64,000 nucleotides of DNA, from NCBI GenBank assembly GCA_016719055.1, contig JADKAW010000006.1, positions 1-64,000 on the forward strand, in the 5' to 3' direction. Position numbers and translations under genes: made by a program. The first letter of the stretch is position 1; every line of letters starts with the position of its first letter. Shown here in pieces: positions 7,878-14,611 of the stretch. The notes beneath the pieces were generated by a model. It searched no databases, was not told the origin of the DNA, and worked only from the letters and a program-made list of their open reading frames with translations. Origin of the DNA: Candidatus Rhodoferax mariagerensis. Lineage in GTDB: Bacteria > Pseudomonadota > Gammaproteobacteria > Burkholderiales > Burkholderiaceae_C.

Positions 7878-8218
7878 TGCGCACCCCGGCGCCCGGTGAG
7901 ATCTGGCTGGCCAGCCTCGACCCCACATTAGGGCAAGAGCAGCAGGGTTTGCACCCGGTGCTGGTGGTGTCAGACAAATCCTTCAATCGTTTTGGGTTAT
8001 GCGTGGTCTGCCCGATCACACAAGGCGGATTGCAGTCGCGGTTTGCCGGTTTTGCTGTGCCGTTGATGGGCACTGGATGCCAGACACAAGGTGTGGTGAT
8101 GTGCAACCAGCCGCGCACCATCGACATCACAGCGCGATCTGGCCGGTTGATCGAGGGCACCTCTGGTGACCTGATGGCCGAAGTGCTGGCCCGGCTTGTG
8201 CCGATTTTTGAGCCCTGA
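7877..8218 (+). CDS. mazF: MazF/PemK-type toxin, endoribonuclease
   Basis: The product has 113 residues and starts inside the mazE stop codon. Family signs are PAPGEIWLASLDPTLGQEQQG at the N-terminus, HPVLVVSD, VCPITQ, and QPRTIDITARSGRL near residue 78. In MazF/PemK proteins the conserved arginine and threonine or serine residues of these stretches cut single-stranded mRNA at short sequences. The cleavage site of this member cannot be read from sequence. Together with mazE it would act as an addiction module that stabilises the surrounding element. Confidence 0.88.
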   Translation: MRTPAPGEIWLASLDPTLGQEQQGLHPVLVVSDKSFNRFGLCVVCPITQGGLQSRFAGFAVPLMGTGCQTQGVVMCNQPRTIDITARSGRLIEGTSGDLMAEVLARLVPIFEP

Positions 8219-8278
8219 CCCAGCCCCCGTTTTCGGCAACCACAGTTGGAAGTATTGGCTTTGCGCCAAATCAGCGGT

Positions 8279-9313
8279 TCAAAAGTGCGGGCAATCGTCC
8301 ATGTCCAAGTTGGGGCCGTTCACCAGCACGCTGCCAGGCCGCTTGCTCAGGCGATTGAGTTCCTGGCGCACCTGCGGGTTGGTGTTGGTTGCATTGTCCA
8401 GGCAGCGTAACAAGCCAAACGCAGCCATCACCACTTCGCTACTGATAGCGGCATTTTTTGGGCCTTTCATGTCGTCAATCTGCCAGTTTTGTGACGCGCT
8501 GGAATAGACCACGGTCAGTGTTGCCACGCGCTGGCGGGTTTTGCTGTCGGTTACCGAATACGCCCGTAGTGTGGAGCTGCGGCAGCGCGACGCATAGCCG
8601 CCAATGCAATGCGCCATGCGTTCGCCTTCGGCCTGCAAAGCGGCTTCATGGGTCAGCGCAGTAAACAACAGGCCATCGCATTCGGCTTGAAGTACGGGTG
8701 TCAACCAATCTGTCGGCGATGTCTCAGATTGTTGCGACTGCAGCTCACAGCGCTGCCTGGTGGCAAAAAATTCTTGGTAGCGCCTTTCTAGCAATACCCA
8801 ACCTGCTTTCAGTTGGTTGTGATTTGCATCGACATGCTGGTGGGTGGCAAAAAACCATTGGCAAACCGGCACGATCCGGGTCTTTACAAAAGCTTCGATC
8901 TGAGCCTGGGCAGTGTATTCACCCAGGATGCACATCTTCCAGGCAGCACGAAAGAAACTTGGTGGTATCAGGTCAAGCCGCTGGTCCGGAATTTCCCATC
9001 TGGCCATGGATCTAAGCAGTACAGGTGGTGGCAGCACATCCATCTCGCAGGCCTGCAGCAGGCGCAAAAACACCAGCGCATTGGCTTCATTGACAGTGTT
9101 GTCTTTGCCCAGCCTGATCCACGGCGGCCCCAGTTGCTCAAAAAGGGCATCGCCATAGTCCAGATACAGCCGCCAGCTACGCGAATCGACGCGCTTGCTC
9201 ATCACAGCTTCTTTCAACCGCCCCATGGCAGTCGGATGGGCGCCGCTTGCCGCCAACGGGTCATCGACCCAAAGCGACAGCAAAAGATGCCAAACCTCTG
9301 GCAATTTGTTCAT
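8279..9313 (-). CDS. PcfJ-like domain protein
   Basis: The product has 344 residues from the ATG at 9313, chosen because AAGGAG lies 8 bases before it. The C-terminal third has the PcfJ pattern: GERMAHCIGGYASRCRSS, then RVATLTVVY and a WQIDDMKGPKNAAIS stretch. PcfJ was first seen on the conjugative plasmid pCF10 and is common in mobile elements, but its biochemical role is not known. The N-terminal 200 residues are helical with several tryptophans. It lies 33 bases downstream of ssb and is probably co-transcribed with it. A role in element maintenance or transfer is inferred. Confidence 0.72.
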   Translation of the reverse strand: MNKLPEVWHLLLSLWVDDPLAASGAHPTAMGRLKEAVMSKRVDSRSWRLYLDYGDALFEQLGPPWIRLGKDNTVNEANALVFLRLLQACEMDVLPPPVLLRSMARWEIPDQRLDLIPPSFFRAAWKMCILGEYTAQAQIEAFVKTRIVPVCQWFFATHQHVDANHNQLKAGWVLLERRYQEFFATRQRCELQSQQSETSPTDWLTPVLQAECDGLLFTALTHEAALQAEGERMAHCIGGYASRCRSSTLRAYSVTDSKTRQRVATLTVVYSSASQNWQIDDMKGPKNAAISSEVVMAAFGLLRCLDNATNTNPQVRQELNRLSKRPGSVLVNGPNLDMDDCPHF

Positions 9314-9346
9314 GGATGTGCTCCTTGTGGCATTGGACAAGACCGG

Positions 9347-9784
9347 TCAAAACGGCACGTCCCAATCGTCAGGTTCAGGCGGTCGCGGCTTGGGCATCGA
9401 CGACGCTGGCGCGACAGCCATCTCTGGCTTTTCGCGCATCGCCATGGCGCTGCCCGAGCCCAGCATCTGCATGGAAGATGCTTCTATTTCAGCGGTCAGG
9501 CGGTCTCGCCCGTCGCGGTCTTTCCATTCGCGGTAGCGCAGGCGGCCCTCGACGTAAATGCAAGCCCCTTTCTTGAGATAGTTGCCTGCGGTTTCAGCCA
9601 ACTTGCGGTACATCACAACGCGGTGCCACTCGGTCGCTTCGCGTGGCTCATTGGTGTTCTTGTCTTTCCATTTGTCGGTGGTGGCCATGCGCAGGTTGCA
9701 CACCGCGCCGCCCTCGGGCAGGTAGCGAATTTCAGGGTCAGCGCCCAGATGCCCAACCAGAATGACTTTGTTAACCGAACTCAT
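9347..9784 (-). CDS. ssb: Single-strand DNA-binding protein, canonical form
   Basis: The product has 145 residues and starts MSSVNKVILVGHLGADPEIR. The OB fold is plain: NLRMATTDKWKD, TEWHRVVMYRKLAETAGNYL and YVEGRLRYREWKDRDG. After a short linker it ends PEPDDWDVPF, close to the usual DDDIPF tip that binds replication and repair proteins. AAGGAAACATC before the ATG contains a good ribosome binding site and a copy of the repeated CATCATG motif. It is shorter than most chromosomal betaproteobacterial SSBs, and with the PcfJ-like neighbour it is likely the SSB of a plasmid-derived or integrated element. Confidence 0.93.
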   Translation of the reverse strand: MSSVNKVILVGHLGADPEIRYLPEGGAVCNLRMATTDKWKDKNTNEPREATEWHRVVMYRKLAETAGNYLKKGACIYVEGRLRYREWKDRDGRDRLTAEIEASSMQMLGSGSAMAMREKPEMAVAPASSMPKPRPPEPDDWDVPF

Positions 9785-9834
9785 GATGTTTCCTTGTTTG
9801 AAGGTGGCAAATCGCCAAAAACCGAAAAATGCAG

Positions 9835-9999
9835 CATCATGTTTGTATTGTTTTCATGATGTGTTTAAAATTCTACATCATGTTAAAAATTAAATTGCAT
9901 CATGTACTGAAAATTTGACATGATTTTCTGAATTTTTGCAGTTTGTTGCCTTTTTTAGAATATGATGTATCTTACATCGCAAGCAAGGTTAACATCATG
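9835..9999. promoter_or_regulatory. Array of CATCATG motifs at about 21-bp steps between ssb and the divergent unknown gene
   Basis: The AT-rich region holds CATCATG or its complement CATGATG at 9835, 9855, 9876, 9898 and (shorter, CATGAT) 9919, with further copies at 9961 (TATGATG) and 9993; one more lies at 9782 over the ssb start. Steps between the first five are 20, 21, 22 and 21 bp, which puts them on one face of the DNA helix. This is expected for cooperative binding of a small regulator to control both divergent genes, or for an iteron-type origin. The binding protein is not known; the ribbon-helix-helix protein is one candidate. Confidence 0.7.
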
Positions 10000-10938
10000 A
10001 TGATTATGATCACTCCACAAGACTTTCGACGGCTTAGCGCCGGCTGTCAGCAAGAGCTTCTGTCCTTGCTAGCCCCCGGCGAGTCAGAACTGCCACCGCG
10101 TGAGGACGAGATGACCATGCCTTCAATGGACACAGACCAATACGGCCCGATGGATGCCCACATCTTTTTGCCATTGCCGCCTGAGGAAAGCGGCTTTTCG
10201 CAGCCGACGTTTGCAGTAGAAGTTGCCGATACAGGTGCAAAGCGGGTGATTGATATCTCCATTGAGCAAGCGCGTGAACTCATCGCCAACGTCAGCGAAC
10301 GCAGTCAGGACGCGCTCAAGCTGTTTGCCGCCGGACCTGCGGTGCCGCTGGCCACGCTGGTGGGGCCAACAGCCCCGTACCGTGACTTCAACGACCTCAA
10401 GCGCAGCCTGGTCGGCGCGGTGAACCGGCGGCTGCGCACTGTCACCGAAAACCGCGCGGCCGTGCTGTTTTCGTCAGATCGGGACAAAACCCGGATTCGG
10501 ATCACGCCGTTGAGTGCCGTTGCGCTGCGCCAGGTGCTTCAAATGCCCGAGCCACTGCCGGAGTTTGCGTTTTTTGATCGGATAGGCCAGGCGGTTTCGG
10601 CTTCGACTGAATCGGCCATCGCTTTCCAGACATCTGTTCGCGCCGTCTGGCACGACTTGTCACTTCGGCCACTGCCAGGCCAGGTCAACCTCACCGCGGA
10701 CCAGACGATCCGCTATCTGGCAGACCATGGATTTGCCGTGATGGCAGGCAAACCTGTGGCTGATGATGACGGGCAACCCACTCTGCGGTACGAATTCATG
10801 GCTGGGGCAGACCTCATTTCCTTGACTGATCAGAGTGGAACAATCACGATGGCCACGGTGGAAGGCGCCGTGCATCCCAAAGCGTTTCTGGTGCATCCAG
10901 CGCACCCGGATGTCTTTGCAGCCCTTGCAGAGGTGTGA
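9997..10938 (+). CDS. Hypothetical protein of 313 residues
   Basis: The ATG at 9997 is preceded by CAAGG; two more in-frame ATGs follow at 10000 and 10006. The first ATG lies within a CATCATG motif, so a repressor there would cover the start. I do not recognise a family. Visible parts are an acidic proline-rich stretch (PPREDEMTMPSMDTDQYGPM), VIDISIEQARELIANVSERS, and FNDLKRSLVGAVNRRLRTV, which could be helical DNA- or protein-binding segments. There are no membrane segments or signal peptide. It is the last gene of the accessory region and converges with the EamA gene. Being divergent from ssb suggests a role in the biology of the element. Confidence 0.6.
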   Translation: MMIMITPQDFRRLSAGCQQELLSLLAPGESELPPREDEMTMPSMDTDQYGPMDAHIFLPLPPEESGFSQPTFAVEVADTGAKRVIDISIEQARELIANVSERSQDALKLFAAGPAVPLATLVGPTAPYRDFNDLKRSLVGAVNRRLRTVTENRAAVLFSSDRDKTRIRITPLSAVALRQVLQMPEPLPEFAFFDRIGQAVSASTESAIAFQTSVRAVWHDLSLRPLPGQVNLTADQTIRYLADHGFAVMAGKPVADDDGQPTLRYEFMAGADLISLTDQSGTITMATVEGAVHPKAFLVHPAHPDVFAALAEV

Positions 10939-10945
10939 CGTCCTG

Positions 10946-11923
10946 TTATTTTGAGGCAGTGTCAGCTGTGACCTTTTTGGGTGCCGCAGCGCGCTCCGGC
11001 AAAGTCGCCAGCACCACTCCCCCCAAACACAGCCCAAACGCAAACACCTGCATCAGGCTCAGCGTTTCACCCAGCACCAGCACACCCACGGCCGCGGCCG
11101 AGATTGGCAACATCACGGTGAACACACCGGCTTGGCCTGCAGGCACGGTTTTTAGCCCGGTCATCCACAGCCATACCGTCCAGACGCTGGCGGCCAGCGC
11201 GTAAAACACCAGCAGCAGCCAGCTGCCGGGTGCGACCGCGCCAAAATTGAACGACCAGGCGGCATAAACGCCCATGGGCGTCATCAGGGCAAAACCCCAC
11301 AGGTTGATCAGCGCGGTGATGCGTTTGGGCGACACGCTGCCAGTCAGCTTCTTGCCAATCACCGCATAGCTGGCTTCGCACACCACCGCGCCAAACACCA
11401 GCAGATTGCCCAGCCAAGCCGATTTATATGACAAATCACCCTCTAGCCCATGATGTACCTGCGCAGGTAGCTCTGATTTTGAGAGCGAAAACAAGGCAAT
11501 GCCCAGCGCCGCCAGGGCAATGGCGGCCCACACCCGCAGGCCAATACGCTCGCGCAGAAACAGCCAGCTCAGCAGCGCCACCATGGTAGGAATGGCCGCC
11601 ATGATGACGCCAGCGGACACGGCCGTGGTCAGGCTCACGCCAAACAGCATGCAAATGGTGAACAGAAAATTGCCCAGAAACGACTCCAGAAAGATCAGCC
11701 AGCGGGTCTTGCGCGTCAACACCGGTTCATCGGGCGGCCTGATCAGCCAGTGCGGCATCGCCAGCGCGCCAATGCCAAAGCGCAGCCAGGCCAGCAAAAA
11801 TACCGGTAGCGCTGCCACCAGCGGCTTGCTCAGCGCCACATAGCTGCCCACCAGCGCCATGCTCAGGGCCAGCAGGCCATAGGCCAGCCAGCGTGGCGGG
11901 TGGGTGAACGGGCTGGATTGCAT
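10946..11923 (-). CDS. EamA/DMT family inner-membrane transporter
   Basis: The product has 325 residues with about ten hydrophobic helices, as in the drug/metabolite transporter superfamily of two EamA repeats. Typical parts are YGLLALSMALVGSYVALSKP near the start, TTAVSAGVIMAAIPTMVALLSWL at the end of the first repeat, and LPISAAAVGVLVLGETLSLMQ in the second. The substrate is unknown. A polar stretch in the middle (LFSLSKSELPAQVHHGLEGDLSYKS) is encoded by one of the interspersed repeats (11423-11482) and probably forms a loop between the two halves. It ends convergently with the accessory-region gene. Confidence 0.85.
   Translation of the reverse strand: MQSSPFTHPPRWLAYGLLALSMALVGSYVALSKPLVAALPVFLLAWLRFGIGALAMPHWLIRPPDEPVLTRKTRWLIFLESFLGNFLFTICMLFGVSLTTAVSAGVIMAAIPTMVALLSWLFLRERIGLRVWAAIALAALGIALFSLSKSELPAQVHHGLEGDLSYKSAWLGNLLVFGAVVCEASYAVIGKKLTGSVSPKRITALINLWGFALMTPMGVYAAWSFNFGAVAPGSWLLLVFYALAASVWTVWLWMTGLKTVPAGQAGVFTVMLPISAAAVGVLVLGETLSLMQVFAFGLCLGGVVLATLPERAAAPKKVTADTASK
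11423..11482. repeat. Interspersed repeat inside the EamA coding sequence
   Basis: Blocks TTTATATGACAAATCACC, CTCTAGCCCATGAT and GTAGCTCTGATTTTGAGAGC match the order seen in the other units. The frame of the host gene stays open and the added residues are polar. Confidence 0.45.
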
Positions 11924-12091
11924 GGATATTGGACCGATGTGGGTTACAAAGCTGGGGGTTACAGGCTCGACAATGGATTGTCGCGCAGCGTTTGAATTGG
12001 CCCCAAGCGCCAGCTCAATAGCGGCGACACTGCGGTCAACCGGATACGGGGCCGGTGCTTGCCCCCGGCGTGTTCACAGGAGCGTGCGTGT

Positions 12092-13018
12092 ATGTCAGTC
12101 GCATCAATGGGTCAATTTGCCTATGCCAGCAACAGCAACCGTTTTTTGGCAGCGCCTGCATTGGCGCAGCAGCGGTTTGCCGTGGTGGGCGTGCCGTTTG
12201 ATGGCGCGGTGACCAACCGGCCAGGTGCACGTTTTGGCCCGCAAGCCATTCGCGCCGCCAGCCTGATGCTGTGTGATGGCATTCATCCGTATTTTGATGT
12301 GACGCCACTGGGGCAACTGGGCGATGGCGGCGACATGCGTCTGCCCAATGCCTCACCCTTGACGGACATTCGCCAACAGATTCAGACGCAAGCCGCCGCT
12401 TTGATGGTGCAGCACCAATGCGTATTTTTGGGGGGTGACCATTCGGTGACCTTGCCATTGCTGCGGGCAGCGCATGCCTTGTATGGCCCGCTGGCGCTGG
12501 TGCATTTTGATGCCCATTGCGACACCTGGACCGATCACTTTGGCGAGCCCTCCGGTCACGGCACCTGGACCTATGAGGCGCTGGCTGAGGGCCTGGTGAG
12601 TGCGCCGCACACGGTGCAGATTGGCCTGCGCTCCAGCGGCGAGCGTGCCGCGCGTGAGTATGTGCAAGACCAGGGCGGCTTGATCTTTAACGCCCGCAGC
12701 CTGCGCGGGCAAGACGGCGCAGGCTTGCACGCAGTGGTGGGCCAAATCCGCCAGCGCATTGGCAACCGGCCGTGTTATCTGACGCTGGATATCGACTGCC
12801 TGGACCCGGCTTTTGCCCCCGGCACCGGCACCCCCGAGCCCGGTGGCATGAGCAGCTCGCAGGTGTTGACGCTGCTAGAAGAATTGGCACCCCTCAACCT
12901 GGTGGGTATGGATTGCGTGGAGGTAGCGCCGGCCTATGACCACGCCGAGCTCACCAGCAGCGCCGCCGCCACCTTTGTCTGGACCTATCTGTGCGGCCAG
13001 GTGGCCAAACACGTTTGA
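12092..13018 (+). CDS. speB: Agmatinase/ureohydrolase family protein
   Basis: The product has 308 residues from the ATG at 12092, which follows ACAGGAGCG at good spacing. Metal-binding motifs of the arginase/agmatinase family are complete: GGDHSVTLP, HFDAHCDTW and LTLDIDCLDPAFAPGTGTPE, which hold the two manganese ions. NRPGARFGPQAIR is also typical. It would hydrolyse agmatine to putrescine and urea; guanidinobutyrase or guanidinopropionase activity cannot be excluded. An FAD oxidoreductase of the putrescine-oxidase type follows 12 bases downstream, which supports a role in polyamine or guanidino-compound breakdown. Confidence 0.85.
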   Translation: MSVASMGQFAYASNSNRFLAAPALAQQRFAVVGVPFDGAVTNRPGARFGPQAIRAASLMLCDGIHPYFDVTPLGQLGDGGDMRLPNASPLTDIRQQIQTQAAALMVQHQCVFLGGDHSVTLPLLRAAHALYGPLALVHFDAHCDTWTDHFGEPSGHGTWTYEALAEGLVSAPHTVQIGLRSSGERAAREYVQDQGGLIFNARSLRGQDGAGLHAVVGQIRQRIGNRPCYLTLDIDCLDPAFAPGTGTPEPGGMSSSQVLTLLEELAPLNLVGMDCVEVAPAYDHAELTSSAAATFVWTYLCGQVAKHV

Positions 13019-13030
13019 AAGAAGTTTGTG

Positions 13031-14332
13031 ATGTTGATTGACTCAGACACCCAGCTCAACCAGAACAGTTATTACGAAGCCAGCGCCACCCGGCCCGCGC
13101 CATTGCCGCCCTTGCAAGAGGCCTTGTCAGCGGATGTGATGGTGGTGGGCGCCGGTTTTGCCGGTCTGTCGGCGGCCATTGAACTGGCGCGGCGCGGTTA
13201 TTCGGCGGTGGTGCTGGAAGCCGACCGTGTCTGCAGCGGTGCCTCGGGGCGCAACGGCGGCCAGGCAATTGTGGGCTACGCCAGCGGCCAGGAGCCGTTT
13301 GAGCACCAGTTGGGCCAGGCGCAAGCCCGGCTGGCCTGGGACATGTCGATGCAGTCGCTGGACCTGATCGACGAGCGCATTCGCGACTTTGACATTGGCT
13401 GCGACTGGGTCAAAGGTTACCTGCATGTGGCTGACTCGCCCCGCAAAGCCCGCGCCTTGCAGGCTGAAACCGAAGCCATGGCGCGCAACTACGGTTTTCA
13501 GGCCGACCTGGCCCTGGGCGCAGATGTGCAGCGGCACATCAACAGCCCGATCTACCACGCCGCCGCGTTTGACACCACCTCGGGGCATTTGCACCCGCTT
13601 AAATTTGGCCTGGGGCTGGCTCGGGCGGCGCAGTCGCTGGGTGTGCGCATTTTTGAAAAATCGGCAGTGACCCGGCTTGAGCGCGGCCCAAGTGTGCTGG
13701 CCAGCACGGCGCAAGGCAGCGTCAAGGCCCGGTTTTGTGTGCTGGCGGGCAACTGCACCCTGCCCGAATACGGCCCCCAAGTGGCCCCGGACATCAGCGC
13801 GCGCATCATGCCGGTGGGCACCTACATGATTGGCACCGCCCCGCTGAATGCCAAGCTGTGCAGGCAACTGATTCCCAGCAACGCCGCTGCCTGCGACAAC
13901 AATTTCATTCTGGACTACTTTCGGTTCAGTGCCGATCACCGCATGTTGTTTGGTGGGCGGGTGAGTTACACCACCCGCACGCCGGCCGATTTACGCTTGG
14001 TGATGGCGCGCCGCATGGCGCAGGTTTTTCCGCAGCTCAGCGGCGCCGTCATCGATTTTTTATGGGGTGGATTTGTTGACATCAGCATGAACCGCGCGCC
14101 TGACTTTGGCCGCCTGGGCACCAATATTTATTACTTGCAGGGCTTTAGTGGCCACGGCGTGGCGCTGACCGGCCTGGCCGGGCAGCTGGTGGCACAGGCC
14201 ATTGCCGGGCAGGCCGAGCGCTTTGACGTGTTTGCACGCCTGCAGCACCGCCAGTTTCCGGGTGGGCCGCTGCTGCGCATGCCTAGCCTGGTGCTGGGCA
14301 CGCTGTATCACCGGTTGCGGGATGCGTTTTGA
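13031..14332 (+). CDS. puuB: FAD-dependent oxidoreductase, gamma-glutamylputrescine oxidase-like
   Basis: The product has 433 residues. The ATG at 13031 is preferred over the GTG just before it because GAAAGAAG lies at better distance. An N-terminal Rossmann motif VMVVGAGFAGLSAAIELARR and CSGASGRNGGQ, both typical of the DAO/PuuB group, bind FAD; a C-terminal FSGHGVALTGLAGQLVA completes the cofactor site. PuuB oxidises gamma-glutamylputrescine in the putrescine pathway. The exact substrate here is inferred from similarity and from the adjacent agmatinase. Other Puu genes (ligase, aldehyde dehydrogenase, hydrolase) are not next to it. Confidence 0.75.
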   Translation: MLIDSDTQLNQNSYYEASATRPAPLPPLQEALSADVMVVGAGFAGLSAAIELARRGYSAVVLEADRVCSGASGRNGGQAIVGYASGQEPFEHQLGQAQARLAWDMSMQSLDLIDERIRDFDIGCDWVKGYLHVADSPRKARALQAETEAMARNYGFQADLALGADVQRHINSPIYHAAAFDTTSGHLHPLKFGLGLARAAQSLGVRIFEKSAVTRLERGPSVLASTAQGSVKARFCVLAGNCTLPEYGPQVAPDISARIMPVGTYMIGTAPLNAKLCRQLIPSNAAACDNNFILDYFRFSADHRMLFGGRVSYTTRTPADLRLVMARRMAQVFPQLSGAVIDFLWGGFVDISMNRAPDFGRLGTNIYYLQGFSGHGVALTGLAGQLVAQAIAGQAERFDVFARLQHRQFPGGPLLRMPSLVLGTLYHRLRDAF

Positions 14333-14410
14333 GGCAGGACTTGATGAAGGTCTGAGCTCAGTTAAACATCGAAAGCGTGAGGCCTTGCCGAAAGTCTGAG
14401 CCAACAGAAA

Positions 14411-14445
14411 TTTACAAATCAAAAGTTGAAACTTCGATTTGTAAA
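14411..14445. terminator. Long AT-rich hairpin between convergent genes
   Basis: TTTACAAATC (14411-14420) and GATTTGTAAA (14436-14445) are perfect complements, and AAGTT/AACTT pair inside. It lies in a 279-bp gap between the convergent puuB and chemoreceptor genes, so a terminator is the natural reading. The stem is unusually AT-rich and no long T run follows. Nothing else is seen in this gap. Confidence 0.5.
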
Positions 14446-14611
14446 AAGATGATTCTTCGTGCCGTGGTCAACTCTTAAATCTGAGACTGCCGCACCATCA
14501 CCGCGCAATCGCCTGCGCTTGGACAGCAGCAGGGTTTGACCACGGGATCGGGAGCGGGCTAGACGAATCATTGGGCAACGATTCTACGCAGCTTGTCGGC
14601 GTGTTCGGAGT

